A stretch of 64,000 bases of DNA from Galeruca laticollis (GCA_963921935.1 OY998179.1:57518222-57582221); one strand, 5' to 3'. Shown: positions 10,744 to 21,498, counted from the first letter of the stretch. Notes: generated by a model not told the origin, from the letters alone. Program-made: numbers and translations.

Positions 10744-11580
10744 TCAGTTTTGGAATGGCTGACATTTCATCGGGTTTAACATAAGCTGGGCAGCTTGGAG
10801 TCGTTTGAATACGTCTTCTAAATTCTTCAGGTGTTCGTAAAATGTCTTCCCCAATACTACGATGTCGTCCAAATAGACCAGGCATGTCTCCCAACACAAC
10901 CCTCTCAAGAGATTTTCCATGAGTCTTTCAAATGTCGTGGGCGCATTACAGAGCCCGAATGGCGTGACGTTGAATTGCCACAATCCAGATCCGGTGGTAA
11001 AAGCAGTCTTCTCTTTGTCTTCTGTGTCCATTTCCACTTGCCAATAACCAGACTTCAGGTCCAAGGTGGAAAACAGTTTGCTGCCGGCCAAAGTATCTAG
11101 CATATCGTCGATTCGAGGCAGAGGATAGCTGTCTTTCTTCGTCCCGTTATTTAGCTGGCGATAGTCCACGCAGAATCTTGTAGTTCCATCCTTTCTCTTG
11201 ACGAGCACTACTGGAGACATCCATGGACCAGTAGATGGTTCTATAACTTTTTCTTCTGCCATCTCTCGAATTATTTTTTCGGCTTCCTCTCTTTTCGCTC
11301 GTGGAAGTCTTCGAGCTAATTGCCTAATTGGCTTGGCATTACCAGTATCGATTTTGTGTTTGACAGCTGATGTTCTACCACTTTTCCCTCCATTTGGTAC
11401 GAATATATCTCGATACTGTAAGAGAAATTCTCTCATTATCCTTTTCTCAGCTCGATTCAAGAATTGACCAGCTACTGATAACATCTGTTCGAATCTGGTA
11501 TTGGAATTGTCAGTCACTGTCACTGGTACGCAAGATCCAATCTTGGTTTCCTTTTTGATGGTAATTGGGTAATCGTTCAC
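10744..11580 (-). pseudogene. Gypsy-A reverse transcriptase
   Basis: About 278 residues of Gypsy-type RT. It shows KIREMAEEKVIEPSTGPW upstream, then FCVDYRQLNN, SYPLPRIDDMLDTLAG, LFSTLDLKSGYWQVEM, FNVTPFGLCNAPTTFERLME and the catalytic VYLDDIVV (YLDD). All core motifs are intact, making it one of the best-preserved pol pieces in the window. It overlaps the protease ORF end by a few bases (11577-11580) in a different frame. It lacks a polyprotein start and its downstream domains are broken, so it is called a pseudogene. Confidence 0.92.
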
Positions 11581-12125
11581 GTTACACGTACTAGGATCTT
11601 CTTCGCCGACGTAACCAATCTTTTTCCAATTACTATTCCTTTGCCAACCTCTTCGTCGTGGTTCCTTGGCTCCATCATAACCGGTGTACCTTCCTCCAGG
11701 ATTCCCTGTAGCCGTGCTACTGTCATGGTTTCACTTCGTGCAGGTAGAACGGTATCTTCCTGTACAGCTGCCATCACCGTGCTGCCTTCATATGGATGAA
11801 GGAATACCTCCTCGGAACCCACTTTAATGGTTCTGTTTCTAAAGTCCAATTGGAAACCATGTAGATTCATTACGTCCATACCTAGAATCACGTCTTCTTC
11901 AAGGTCAGCAACGATTACCGCATGCGTGAACTTTTCTGCACCAATTCCCAATTGGATTTGTGTCTCCCTGTGAACGTTGGCACTCTCACCTGTTGCGGTC
12001 CGCAACCGCAGTCTCGTTGGTAAAAGCTTCCTCTTAAAGTTTATTATCTCTGGTCGTATAATGGTTCTAGTTGCTCTAGTGTCAACCAGCAGAGTATATT
12101 TCTTGTCATTCACTTCGCCATCCAC
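11577..12125 (-). pseudogene. Gypsy-A aspartic protease
   Basis: Retroviral-type protease: KKYTLLVDTRATRTIIRPEI, where the consensus is D-T-G-A-T, so the active-site Gly is Arg here. It continues with KLLPTRLRLRTATGESANVH and VIVADLEEDVILGMDVMN (the I-L-G-x-D flap-side motif). The protease cleaves Gag-Pol in intact elements. The G-to-R change next to the catalytic Asp should inactivate it. Confidence 0.85.
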
Positions 12126-12160
12126 ATATACACTGTCGTTGCGACATCTGAGAGAAGCTA

Positions 12161-12720
12161 TCAGTATGAGAGGGTCTTTGGAACGATAATGAGTCGCTGA
12201 TGTCCCCTCGTAGCCGACCCGTTATAGTTTTCCTGTGACTGGGGTCCTTGGTTTTCAGGAGCCCTAAGGCGCTTACACGAACTACGTACACGCCCTAGCT
12301 CGCCACAATTCCAGCATCTGATCTTTTTCGGCTTCTTGTCTATCATTCTTTTTATTAAACTGACGAACGTGTCAAATCTGTCTTCGTCACTTTCTTCTTG
12401 GATGGTCCTAATTTTGTTATATCCCGAATCTTTCGTTGCTGCTTCATGTTCAAGAGCAGCTGTCATTGTGTCGACTAATGTTTTGGGATGGGCTAAACGA
12501 AGCGTCCTCTGCATATCGGGGTCACGTAAGCCAACAATAAAGGCCTGGATGCCCAGACATTCCACCATGTTCTCTGGTGCTGATGGATAAGCAAATCGAA
12601 CTAGTCGGGCAATATCCAGTTCATACTCTTGAAGGGTTTCGTCACGTTTCCGCCTTCGGTTCTTCAGCTGGAATCTGTACAAATGTTTCAAATGTTCGTG
12701 GCCATATCACATATTCAACC
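12161..12720 (-). pseudogene. Gypsy-A gag, capsid C-terminal part and zinc knuckle
   Basis: Retrotransposon gag domain with RRRKRDETLQEYELDIARLV, FIVGLRDPDMQRTLRLAHPK and KPKKIRCWNCGELGRVRSSC. The last is a CCHC knuckle in which the His is replaced by Arg. The same knuckle in Gypsy-B instead keeps His and loses the last Cys, showing independent decay. Role in an intact copy: capsid assembly and RNA binding. Confidence 0.85.
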
Positions 12721-12740
12721 TCTTCTTCAGCTGCTCGAAG

Positions 12741-13241
12741 TCATCCGTGTCTTCCAAAGGTATCGTCTGAAGTACATCTAAGGCATCTTCCCCAGGGCGC
12801 TATAGTTAGGTTCACTCCTTTCTCCTTATCGGCCCAATTATTAACTCTAGCGGCTGCTTCGAACTGTTTTACGTAATTGGTACACGACATTTTTCCATCG
12901 AACGTTGGGGCCTTGACTCGGGTAAAACTTCCAATATCTTCCAACTTAGGTAGTGTTTCTGGCTTACAAGGTTTCGTTTGCTCGGTCTTCTTTTCTTCCT
13001 CTGGCGTGCCTCGCGTTCTTGAATCGGCAATCTTTCCCTCTAACTCCTTGATTTTCTGGTCTATCGTTGTCATCTTATTTTCAATGACTGATTTTATTTT
13101 CTCGTTCATAGTTGTCATCTTAATCATAATATTCGATTTTAGAGACGAAATTTTATTTTCGACGTCAGCAGCAATATCATTTTTCATTAATACGATATCG
13201 GCAGAAAGTTTGTCCATGTTAGCATAAATATCGTTTTTCAC
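12741..13241 (-). pseudogene. Gypsy-A gag N-terminal half (coiled coil)
   Basis: Starts inside the coiled-coil region (MKNDIYANMDKLSADIV and further MKND repeats), then MTTIDQKIKELEGK and the conserved IGSFTRVKAPTFDGKMS. A frameshift near 12790 separates it from the following gag ORF. The SAP-like segment present in Gypsy-B is missing because this copy is truncated at about 13245. Confidence 0.82.
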
Positions 13242-13280
13242 ATTAGTTGAAAGGTAGTAGAAATTAATATAGTATCAAAT

Positions 13281-13408
13281 AATCCACTGGCATATATCGA
13301 AATAGAAAAACCTAAATTAAAACTATTAGTTGATACTGGCAGTACAAAATCTTTACTTCGACCTTCAGTTGCCGAGAAATATGCGAATTGTATTTATAAT
13401 TCAAATGT
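13281..13408 (+). pseudogene. LTR-element aspartic protease fragment
   Basis: A 43-residue plus-strand stretch, NPLAYIEIEKPKLKLLVDTG followed by STKSLLRPSVAEKYAN, is a clear retroviral-type protease active site (D-T-G-S). It does not belong to the Gypsy-A family. It lies head-to-head against a minus-strand gag (13405-13981), so one of the two has been inverted. Confidence 0.75.
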
Positions 13409-13981
13409 TTAAATGTTGTTTATTTGCGGGAATCTGATGAGGTCTAAATACATTACGCCTCGGTCCAAACACTTGAGAATTAGAGGGGTAATTTCGTGGT
13501 TGCTGAGGCCGTGGTTGAATATTTATGGGTTGACTTGGAAAAGTTGGTTTTTGAAAATTGTTATCATAATTATTATCAATTGATATTGACTATAATTATT
13601 ATTTCTAGCAAAATTAAAATTATTATTTCTATGATCTAAATTATTATTTGATGATTTGAAATTAGTATTTTTGAAAGATTGTTTTGGTTCATTAAATTGA
13701 CCATACAATCTTTCAAAATTTTCATATTCATCTACATAAGCCATTACGTCTTCTAATGAGTTTGGTTTTTTAAGGTACATATTATTTTTAAGGACGCCAG
13801 TACATCTTGCTATAAAGGTGCTTAGCGCCGTTTTATCACAATGGTTTATATGACATATTTTGTCATTCTCATTCAAATTAAAATCGTTACCAATTCTTTG
13901 GATCACCTTACTTTTTAGTAATTGAAATCTAGCTACAAAATCTATGAGATTTTCGTTTTTGTACGGCCTCGTTCTTGTCAA
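13405..13981 (-). pseudogene. Gag-like protein of a second LTR element family
   Basis: Minus-strand ORF with RTRPYKNENLIDFVARFQLL, DKTALSTFIARCTGVLKNNM and SLEDVMAYVDEYENFERLYG, then an Asn-rich tail with RNNNFNFARNNNYSQ. A Pro/Gln-rich end (QPINIQPRPQQPRNYP) follows after a frameshift. It resembles gag proteins of Gypsy elements that use an RG/N-rich tail in place of a zinc knuckle. The primer-site-like sequence just upstream (14005-14023) supports it. Confidence 0.65.
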
Positions 13982-14004
13982 TTCTTGTAATTACTCACAA
14001 CCGC

Positions 14005-14023
14005 ACGAAGTCTACTGCGCCAA
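14005..14023 (-). promoter_or_regulatory. Candidate primer-binding site (TGGCGCAGT type)
   Basis: On the minus strand TTGGCGCAGTAGACTTCGTG lies 25-40 bases before the gag ORF. TGGCGCAGT is the start of the primer site commonly used by insect Gypsy-type elements primed by tRNA-Ser (recalled). The LTR that should end at about 14024 could not be delimited. Confidence 0.5.
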
Positions 14024-15245
14024 TTACGTATTTTACTCACGAAAATACTTTTAAAAAAATGTATTAACAAAAATTTGATACAATATGAGATTCAGCTGTA
14101 GAATTAATGTCAAACTAAAATCTGACGTTGCATTCTTCTATTGTTGTTGTGGCCGAAATTTCTAGGCCTGTAACTAACGTTATTAATTAAAATTTCTTGA
14201 AAGGAATAGGTTTAAAAACAAATTGTACTTCTGAAGAGAACCATTTTATTATAATCTAAATAAAATAAACATTTTAATAAGACGGAAATATTAAAAGCAA
14301 ATCTTGTTTTGCTGGACTCAAAATATTCTAATAAATGCCAAAGTCGAGCCGAAACGTCAAAAAACATGCCTATAAAAAATATTTAGTAAAACAGAGCAAA
14401 AATCAAAAATATTTATTATTGAACACCTTGATGTGTAATTGTCCGTTGAACCCCAGCTTGTGTAGTGAACTCACGTCACAATCATTACTTATTTTACTTT
14501 AATTACGTTAATTTAGACAAGTTAAATTTTCTAAATCATTAGCGAACGGAAGGAACTAAACTGTTCTCTAACTGCGCACGATGGTTAATTAGTTCAAAAC
14601 ACAAAATTTAAAGGTTGAAGAAGTACGAGGAGTTCGAGAATAATAATTAAAAAAACGACGTTATAATTTGCAACGACAACTAGAAACTTGAAAATATGTT
14701 AATTTTGTTTAAGCATAGGCTCCACAAATCCATGTTTCAGTGAAAAAACGATTTCATATACGGTTATTAGCTATAATTGACTCGAGACGCTTGCGAATAC
14801 GAAATTTACTGTTTATGTATTAAGAACCTACAATATTCGTACTGCTAGGTGAATTATGTCATTAGCATAAGTTTGACATTTTTGCGTACGAGAAATGTCT
14901 GGTATTGTTAACAGTTACATCCGCTATTAACGTTCTCAAAATCAGTCAAAATCATACTTTAATGACCCCTATTACTGCATGATTTTCTATTAATGAACAA
15001 TTTGGATGATTTCCATTGTAACCAAGGAAATCTACCAAATTAAAAAACGTCAAGCTACAACGCTGTTCGCTGTCATTATTAGTGTAACTTTCAGACAGCG
15101 GTGCAGATTTTTCAGCTATTAAACGACTTGGTGGTTGTAAATCCACTGCTGTGGCAGAAGGATATATTGAGAGTTCGTTACAAAGTAAAGTTAATACAGC
15201 TGAAAATAGTTATTTGTAAAATAAGTGTCACAATGACTCGTTTTG
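14024..15245. other. No gene recognised; possible LTR and PLE debris
   Basis: This may include the 5' LTR of the element with the TGGCGCAGT primer site. At about 14340-14400 GAGCCGAAACGTCAAAAAAC resembles the GAAACGTC motif of PLE terminal repeats, with no PLE protein nearby. No ORF here has domain support. Confidence 0.45.
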
Positions 15246-15542
15246 TAGTAGGAGAAAGGCGGGTAAAATGACATACTTAGTGTTTGTCTCCACAAAAACT
15301 ATGTCTATGTAAAGATAAATACAAAATTTTATTGTAAAGTGGTAACTGGTAGTATTTTCTATGATGTTAGGCACTAAGATTACTAGTGGTATAAAGCACT
15401 TTATTGCAAGTACAAAAAACAAAAATTTTGTTAAAAAACCACCTGGCCCACCCGGCGCGGGCAATATGAAATACAACAAAAAACTAAAATAGCTAAGTAC
15501 TATGCTACTCAACAAACAAAATAAGCATCACTAAAATATCAG

Positions 15543-15764
15543 TCATTCATTTTTGCACAGGTCGCAAATAAAAATTTTTGATTTTGGCGACACACCTGCG
15601 CATTCTGCATGTGCCCATTTTTCACAAAATTGGCACCGTAACCACGATTCCTTAGATTTTGACCTACTGAAGAGGTCATTACAATAGATACATGCACAGT
15701 CATCTCCTTCGTCGCTACCACCGAAGCCACTTAATTCATCTTTCATTAGTGTTTTTCTTACCAC
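15543..15764 (-). pseudogene. C-terminal PHD-like zinc finger of the pogo-type transposase
   Basis: Contains CACIYCNDLFSRSKSKESWL, then RCQFCEKWAHAECAGV and FICDLC. This is a C-x2-C ... C-x2-C-x4-H-x2-C ... C-x2-C arrangement fitting a PHD/Cys4-His-Cys3 finger. It is in a different frame from the DDE part at present and overlaps the end of that ORF by about 28 bases, so one frameshift separates them. PHD-like fingers of this kind are familiar at the C-terminus of insect pogo-type transposases (recalled). Confidence 0.75.
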
Positions 15765-16874
15765 ATTTCTGTTGCTCTTGTTTCTTTTCTTTTCCTTTTT
15801 CGAGAAGGCTTTTGAGGTAGGGACTTTCGGTTAATACATCTTGATAGCCACCAGTTTTGCGCTTAACAGCTTTTCTTTTATTACTCTGAAGAACTGGTGA
15901 GAGATCCTTCAGGATAGCCTCAATATGAATTTCTTCTGAAGTGGATGGACAATCTTGGTCATTATTTGCTGACTCTTTCATATAGTGATCATCAACATTT
16001 GGTAGTTCTCTTTCAGCAGCAGGTGCATCTTCAGGCAAATCGGTAGTTAGACTAGGCAAAAACATATGTTCTGGAAAAATATTGGAATTAAAAGGTGATA
16101 TCCCCGTTGAACGGAAACCACTTGATGCGTTCTCTAGTGTTGCTGTTTTTTCATATGCGTGTTTAAAAAGTTTGGATACTTGATAAATGCTAACAGAACG
16201 ACCAGGATTCTCTCTCAACCATTGTGTGACTTCTTGGTTGTAATACTTATGGAGGGGGCCAAAAAATGCAACGTCCAAAGGTTGGAGGCGATGTGTACAG
16301 TCTGCAGGCAAGCAAAGTAGTATCACAAAATTCTTTTTAGCAAATTCCCAAGCTTCGTAGTGTTTATGACTTGAATGACCGTCAAGAATTAATAAAGCTT
16401 TATTCTAGAAATTTGGTCTGACGTGCTCAACAAAATGTCGCATCCATATTTGGAACAAATCCCCGTCATGTAGCCAGTTTCATTATGTAGTTTTAACGTC
16501 CCTACTGGTGCCCCGTCATACAAGGCAGGATTAAATATTTTCCTGGGAAATATTATTGCTGGTGGTACGTATGTCCCTCCAGAACTAAAGCAGGCCACAA
16601 CGGTTGTATGGACACCTCTCTCTGCACTTGTGAGAGCGCCTACTTGCCTATTGCCTTTCCTGGCGAACACCTTTGGAGGGACTTGAACAGTTGTTATCGC
16701 AGATTCGTCCATATTAATGAACATCGTGTTATGAATTTTATGTTCTTCGATAACTTGTTCAAGTTTATTAAAAAACTTTTCCACCTGGGGTTTATTGAAA
16801 GCCTCAGCTCTAGCAAGAGAGGTGGGCTTCGGGGAGACGCAATGACAATTCAGAGTTACGTTGCCGAAAACCAC
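15736..16874 (-). pseudogene. pogo-type transposase, DDE_1 catalytic region
   Basis: Reads TMFINMDESAITTVQVPPKV (first Asp, M-D-E-S), then GVHTTVVACFSSGGTYVPPA. After a frameshift come QIWMRHFVEHVRPN, an in-frame TAG, ALLILDGHSSHKHYEAW (second Asp, L-D-G-H) and LPADCTHRLQPLDVAFFGPL (third acidic residue, P-L-D). The order and motifs are those of DDE_1 (pogo/Tigger/jerky). A Ser/Glu-rich tail leads to the PHD-like finger. At least one frameshift near 16455 and a stop near 16402 break it. Confidence 0.88.
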
Positions 16875-16899
16875 GTAACCACCCTTTCCCAGCCATCTT

Positions 16900-17241
16900 A
16901 TTCTCTTTATTAAAAGAATGTTTTATCTTCATTTTTCAGCAACTTCGTATGCAAGCATTCTTACGTCTGTTGTTGTTAATAAAAAAAACGGGATTCCAAG
17001 TACAGAATATGGTTAGGTTAGCAGCCTCTCCATTGAGTACTGATTTTAAGGAGCCCAAATGCTTTGTGGCATTTGTAACAATTTTATTGTTGTTAAGACC
17101 TTGACGGCAGAGGGTAACGTTGAAATGTTTACTTACTTTCAACCAACCCATTTCTCCATTACGAACAGCTTCTAAAGCTCCTTCCATGTCCACAACATTC
17201 CAATTACCCCTAGTCGTCTTTCGTTTATACGAGTAAACCAT
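16900..17241 (-). pseudogene. pogo-type transposase N-terminal HTH (psq-like)
   Basis: MVYSYKRKTTRGNWNVVDME then ALEAVRNGEMGWLKVSKHFN: the first helices of the pipsqueak-type HTH that opens pogo transposases. The chosen ATG (17241) is directly preceded by TTTCAG, so it may follow a 3' splice site of a 5'-UTR intron. The HTH is broken after VTLCR by indels, before the DDE part starts at 16874. Confidence 0.7.
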
Positions 17242-17266
17242 CTGAAATAATTCTTCATTAATTATA

Positions 17267-17345
17267 AAGAAAAGGGCGGGTAAGATGACATAGTAATTCA
17301 TTTTACCCGCCATTTTGCTATGTCGTTTTACCCGCCTTATTGTTT
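17267..17345. repeat. Subterminal copies of the pogo terminal motif
   Basis: Forward GGCGGGTAAGATGACATAG at about 17274 is followed by inverted TTTACCCGCC and CTATGTCGTTTTACCCGCC. Together with the two outer ends this gives at least five copies of the GGCGGGTAANATGACATA motif within one element. Confidence 0.8.
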
Positions 17346-17886
17346 TATACTACTAATACTCGTAACAATTAAACAACAATAAAAGAAAAAAAAACAATTT
17401 ACGTTGTCTGTCGTGAATATTCGTATTATTACTCTAACCTATTCAAAGTAGTGTAAAAAACAATATTTATTGGTGAAATAGTAATTTGAACTATTACTTA
17501 CATTGGAATCAGAAACACCCTTAACACAGATAACGCACTAACTACGTCAAACGTGCATCTATACACTTCAGACTACACTCAGCACAGCGTTGTCAATATT
17601 TACGCAAAATGGTAAGGGTTAGGGAACTTGAAGCCGGTTATATTTTCTGTAGGAAACAAAAGCCATTTTGCCCGACTATGTCGTATTACCCGTCGCTCCC
17701 GAGTGCTACAGAAAGTCATTGTGGCACAAGTTTCACACAATATTTTTTATAATTCGCATTTATTTAATTATTTAAATAAAATAGAATTACATATAATCCC
17801 TGTTTTTAAACTAGGAGGAGTGGTTTGAATTTAAGTTGGCAATTCTGTAGATTCCTAATTGGTCAAATCACAGATGGTTTTATTCA

Positions 17887-17995
17887 GCACTTCTGACTTT
17901 TGACATATTATAACCGAATAATTGTGTAAATTGTAAACAAACTTTCATTTAAGCAAACAGAGGATGATTATTTGTTTAAAAAAGAGCTTCTTCGT
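17887..17995. repeat. Dispersed repeat, copy 2
   Basis: Same sequence and orientation as 10189-10290, with scattered mismatches. The surrounding 17707-18222 holds no gene that I can support. Confidence 0.8.
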
Positions 17996-18255
17996 ACATG
18001 CTCTTGCGATCTATTTATATTATATCATGAACAGAATTATTTCTGTAATACATCTTCACATAGATATCTGGTAATTTATCCCAAAAATCGAACGTTTTGT
18101 ATACCTATATATTGATACTATACAATATAAAAATAAACAATTGACAAATCATTTATAAATAAAAGTTAGCGTACTTTATTCATTAATTTTTTAATAAATA
18201 AATCATTCTAATTTACCTTTAGAACTGTCTGTGGATATGGTGTACACACTAGATA

Positions 18256-18749
18256 TAAATTGAGTGAATGTAAACGACAAGTACTCAGTGTGTATATGTT
18301 TATTAATATGCAGCTAAGCGCTTTCGGCCATTAGGCCATTATCAAAGCTGTCCTATAAAATTACAATGTTTGTAAAATTTTGAAAAAAACAATTGTTGGA
18401 CTTACGTCATAAAAAAGATCCAAAACAAGTGTCAAAAAACATCAGCTAATAAAATCGAAACCATGTATGAAGTTGTTCCAATGATATCATTCAAAAAAAA
18501 TATTAAAAAATCTTTTAAGAGGGTGTACAATTATATTTCACATCATGGAAATTCCTATTCAGAAGTGTAAATTAAATGATATCCGATGACAAGTTTGACG
18601 TTTAAAATACGGTGGCTAATAAGCCAGCGTTCCGTAAAACAACAAGTGTATGACAATACAACATATTTGTGTGATGAACATTGAATCAAATGTATGATTG
18701 AAAAGATGAAAAAAATTCATATAGCGAACTGTAAATTGAAGGAACCCCT
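18256..18749 (+). repeat. Left inverted arm of PLE-3
   Basis: Inverted partner of 21499-21965. It contains the complement of the hammerhead-like core (18312-18354: CAGCTAAGCGCTTTCGGCC then ATTAGGCCATTATCAAAGCTG) and is the 3' terminal repeat of the minus-strand element. Confidence 0.9.
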
Positions 18750-18899
18750 ATATATTACATTTATTTTAAATTTAAAAAATGAAGCTAAAGATGTGATAAA
18801 ACGAAAAAATTGAAAAATCTCCATTCAAATTCCCAACATTCATCTAATTTAGATGAATAGGAAAATCCTCTTCCACCCTTGATTGTATACTGAAAATTG

Positions 18900-19965
18900 A
18901 CTTAGGGGTTGGACCCATTCCCCAGCCAGTCAGGAACAAGCGTAGTAAACCTAAACGTGTAAAATGCTAGTTAACATAAATTAAAACACTTAGTTGTAAA
19001 TACATCCATGGAGGAGTTTACATAATCTAGTGACGAAGGTGGAAAAGTACGCTAGCAAGGTGAACCTAACAGCTGATGGCCTCCCATATGAATTAGTTGT
19101 AAATGGTACGGTGATTGTGACCTGATGACCCAAAATATTTCCCATACATAGCCCGGCGTAAAGAACACAATGTAATTATTGAATTTAGGTTAGTTGTTAC
19201 ACACCTAGACCCATACTAGGCATATACAAGAAGAGAATAATTCATAGGAGTATGTTAAGAGTGAAAGGGTAGGACAGAATTTGATAAGAGCTGCAAGATA
19301 AAGAACTTGTTGATGAACCCAACTATGACCCCTACATAGCTAGGTTACACGGGAACAATGTGGTTAAGAAGTTTTTGATAGGTATGACAAACCTAGATCT
19401 ATACTAGGCATGTACAGGAAGAAACGGGGTGGGAGTGTAAAGAGAAGAAAGAGATGACGTGTAGTTATGACAACCCTAGATCCATACTAGGCATGTATAG
19501 AAGAGAAGAAAACAAGTGAAATTATAAAGAGAAGAAAGTATGGTAGCTATGATATGGTTGTGACAAACCTAGATCCATACTAGACATATCACGAACTAGG
19601 CATGCGCAGGAGAAGAAAAATCAAGGAAAAGTGAAAAAGAGGGTATGATTTGCTCAAATTTATAAGATAGCTTGTATGCTGAACCAAACTATGACCCATA
19701 CATAGCCTGGTGTCCGACGTACACTGTGGTAATCTAGAACCAGTTCCAAGAACAAACCCAGATCCATACTAGGCATGTCTCAGATAAGTTCCATCAGGGA
19801 GGGGGGGTTGTATTCCAATTATTTAAAAAAATTAAATTTGGTTATTTACTAGTGAGACAAACTATGACCCATACATAGCCTGGTGACTAGCCAACAATGT
19901 GTTTGAGAGATGATTGTAGAAGTAACCGAAAGAGTAAACCTAGACCCATACTAGGCGTATCCATG
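18900..19965. repeat. Array of about ten stem-loops with two alternating stems
   Basis: Two related hairpins recur. One is CCTAG-AYCCATA-CTAGG (about 19197, 19396, 19468, 19568, 19755, 19938). The other is CTATG-ACCCATA-CATAG (about 19322, 19689, 19861; a decayed form near 19135). The seven-base loop is conserved while the stem pairs change together. The array lies in the 3' untranslated part of PLE-3, between the GIY-YIG ORF and the terminal repeat. The same hairpins occur in PLE-4. Confidence 0.85.
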
Positions 19966-20179
19966 CATAGTTTTAGGGATGGAAAGAAAAATTATTGTTA
20001 AGAAGATACTATGAATTGGTTGTTGGATGGAGTATGGAAGTTTGTAGGTGTCTGAGACACAGTGTGTAATGTGGTGCAATTGTGAGAGGTGAATAAGGTT
20101 GAGCAAACTTAAAGTAGAATAAAGAAGAAATAGAGGTAAAGAATGAATAGAAGATAGGAAAGACTCATTCATTCGCCTT

Positions 20180-20734
20180 TTACGAATCAGCCGAGTGCTG
20201 GGCGAAATATTCTTGGACCGGATCGCCACGGTGAGAATGTGAGTCGAAAGCCCTAGAGGACCACAAGGTTTTGAACAGAGGCTGAAATTTACAATTAAGA
20301 TGTACTCGTGTGTTGAGGCAGTGTTCTGAGTTAACATTCATTTCCCTGAGTATTTCTAGATCCTCAAGCAAGTCCATCTTTCTGAAGTTGTTCCTGGGAA
20401 TGTTATGTAGTATTTTAGAGTTACGTGATGGAGAAAAGTTATGGTTATTGAACTTAATGTGGAAGCCGAAATTCGACGAAGTGGGTTTGCTAAGATGTTT
20501 CTTAATTCTAGTACCTAAAGCACGAGTAGTCCTACCCACATAAGTAGATGGACAAGAATCACAAGTTAATTTGTAGATACCACTTCTATTAAGTTTATCA
20601 ATAGGATCTTTGTTCTTAAAGAAAATTGTGGAAATGGAACATTTAGATTTAAAGGAGATTTTAACATCTTCAAGATTGTTAGTAATAATCTTTGAAATTT
20701 CATCTGAAACTTCACCGCAACTCACGCAACGCAA
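20180..20734 (-). pseudogene. PLE-3 GIY-YIG endonuclease
   Basis: C-terminal nuclease of a Penelope-type protein: KLNRSGIYKLTCDSCPSTYV then GRTTRALGTRIKKHL. G-I-Y and Y-V-G are both present, with an intervening Cys-x2-Cys and downstream Arg. FGFHIKFNNHNFSPSRNSKI and LLEDLEILREMNVNSEHCLN follow. The domain looks complete and is followed by a normal stop, but it is out of frame with the RT part (overlap 20722-20734). Confidence 0.9.
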
Positions 20735-21498
20735 GTCAACGCACGATACTGAGTCTGATCGTTGTTGTGAACCTCAGGGTAGGCCAAATTTCTTCTCAAC
20801 CTCCTTGTTGTCTTCGAGACCATACTATCAATAATTTGAGGAGAATAACCATTGTTCAATGCCAACTGTTTCAAGATATTAAGCTCTGCGTTGAAATTAT
20901 GTTGAGAAAGAGGAACCCTAAGTAATCTATATACATAACAAGATATAGCAGACATTTTGTGTTGAATGGGGTGGTTAGAATGTATTGGAGTAAGATGATT
21001 AGTCTGTGTGGGTTTTCTGTATATGGAAAATTCAATTTCAGATTTTTTCCTTGATAAAGTCAAATCCAAAAAATTTATTGAGCCATTGTTTTCAATTTCC
21101 AAGGTAAACTGTATGGAACTGTATCGTTAAGTTTGCTGAGGATACTGTATGCATCCTCTTCATCCCCATTAATAAAATCTAAAACATCATCAACATATCT
21201 GAACCATTTAATGACTTTACTAAAATGTGGATTATTATTGAAGATAACCGTTGACTCCAGGTGATCAAGGAACAAATCCGCTAACAATGGTGAGAGTGGG
21301 TTACCCATGGCTAATCCATCTGGTTGTCTGTATACTCTGTCATTAAAGGAAAATAAGTCCTGCGATAGACAACATTTAAGTAGAGCGATAACGTGAGATG
21401 TTGTAATTGGGTCAATGTTCTTAGATAGGAGTAGGTTGCTAACGATAGGGATTGTCTCTATTTTGGGGACGTTGGTAAAGAGATTGGAAACATCAATA
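20722..21498 (-). pseudogene. PLE-3 reverse transcriptase (palm to thumb)
   Basis: From 21498 down: DVSNLFTNVP-like sequence right at the arm junction, then GLAMGNPLSPLLADLFLDHL, IKWFRYVDDVLDFINGDEED (YVDD), SINFLDLTLSRKKSEIEFSI and YVYRLLRVPLSQHNFNAELN. Motifs upstream of DVSNLF are missing. A frameshift near 21100 and another near 20730 break the frame. PLE-5 (48258-49374) has the closest RT in this window. Confidence 0.9.

Larger units (their letters stand above)
10291..13245 (-). mobile_element. Gypsy-A, internal fragment of the Gypsy-A/B/C family
   Basis: A Gypsy-type LTR retrotransposon fragment on the minus strand with gag, protease, RT and the start of RNase H, and no LTRs at either end. 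The gag phrases TRVKAPTFDGKMS and KQFEAAARV and the knuckle region match Gypsy-B (37.6-37.9 kb), and the gag middle matches Gypsy-C (50.0-50.15 kb), so all three belong to one family. This copy keeps the pol half that Gypsy-B lost. Confidence 0.9.
15248..17706 (-). mobile_element. pogo/Tigger-type DNA transposon remnant
   Basis: A transposase (HTH, DDE, C-terminal PHD-like finger) lies between imperfect terminal inverted repeats. The left end contains GGCGGGTAAAATGACATA; the right end is the complement of CGACGGGTAATACGACATA. TA lies directly outside both proposed ends (15246-15247 and 17707-17708), as expected for a TA target duplication. Extra copies of the terminal motif occur at 17267-17345. 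The coding region is frameshifted. Confidence 0.82.

Noticed and set aside
10831..13227. Plus-strand ORFs opposite Gypsy-A (10831, 11198, 11977, 12336, 12577, 12877)
   Set aside because: Antisense shadows of the gag, protease and RT frames.
14340..14400. Another PLE terminal repeat with GAGCCGAAACGTC
   Set aside because: Only a short motif without inverted partner, pairing stem II or PLE protein nearby; noted as debris only.
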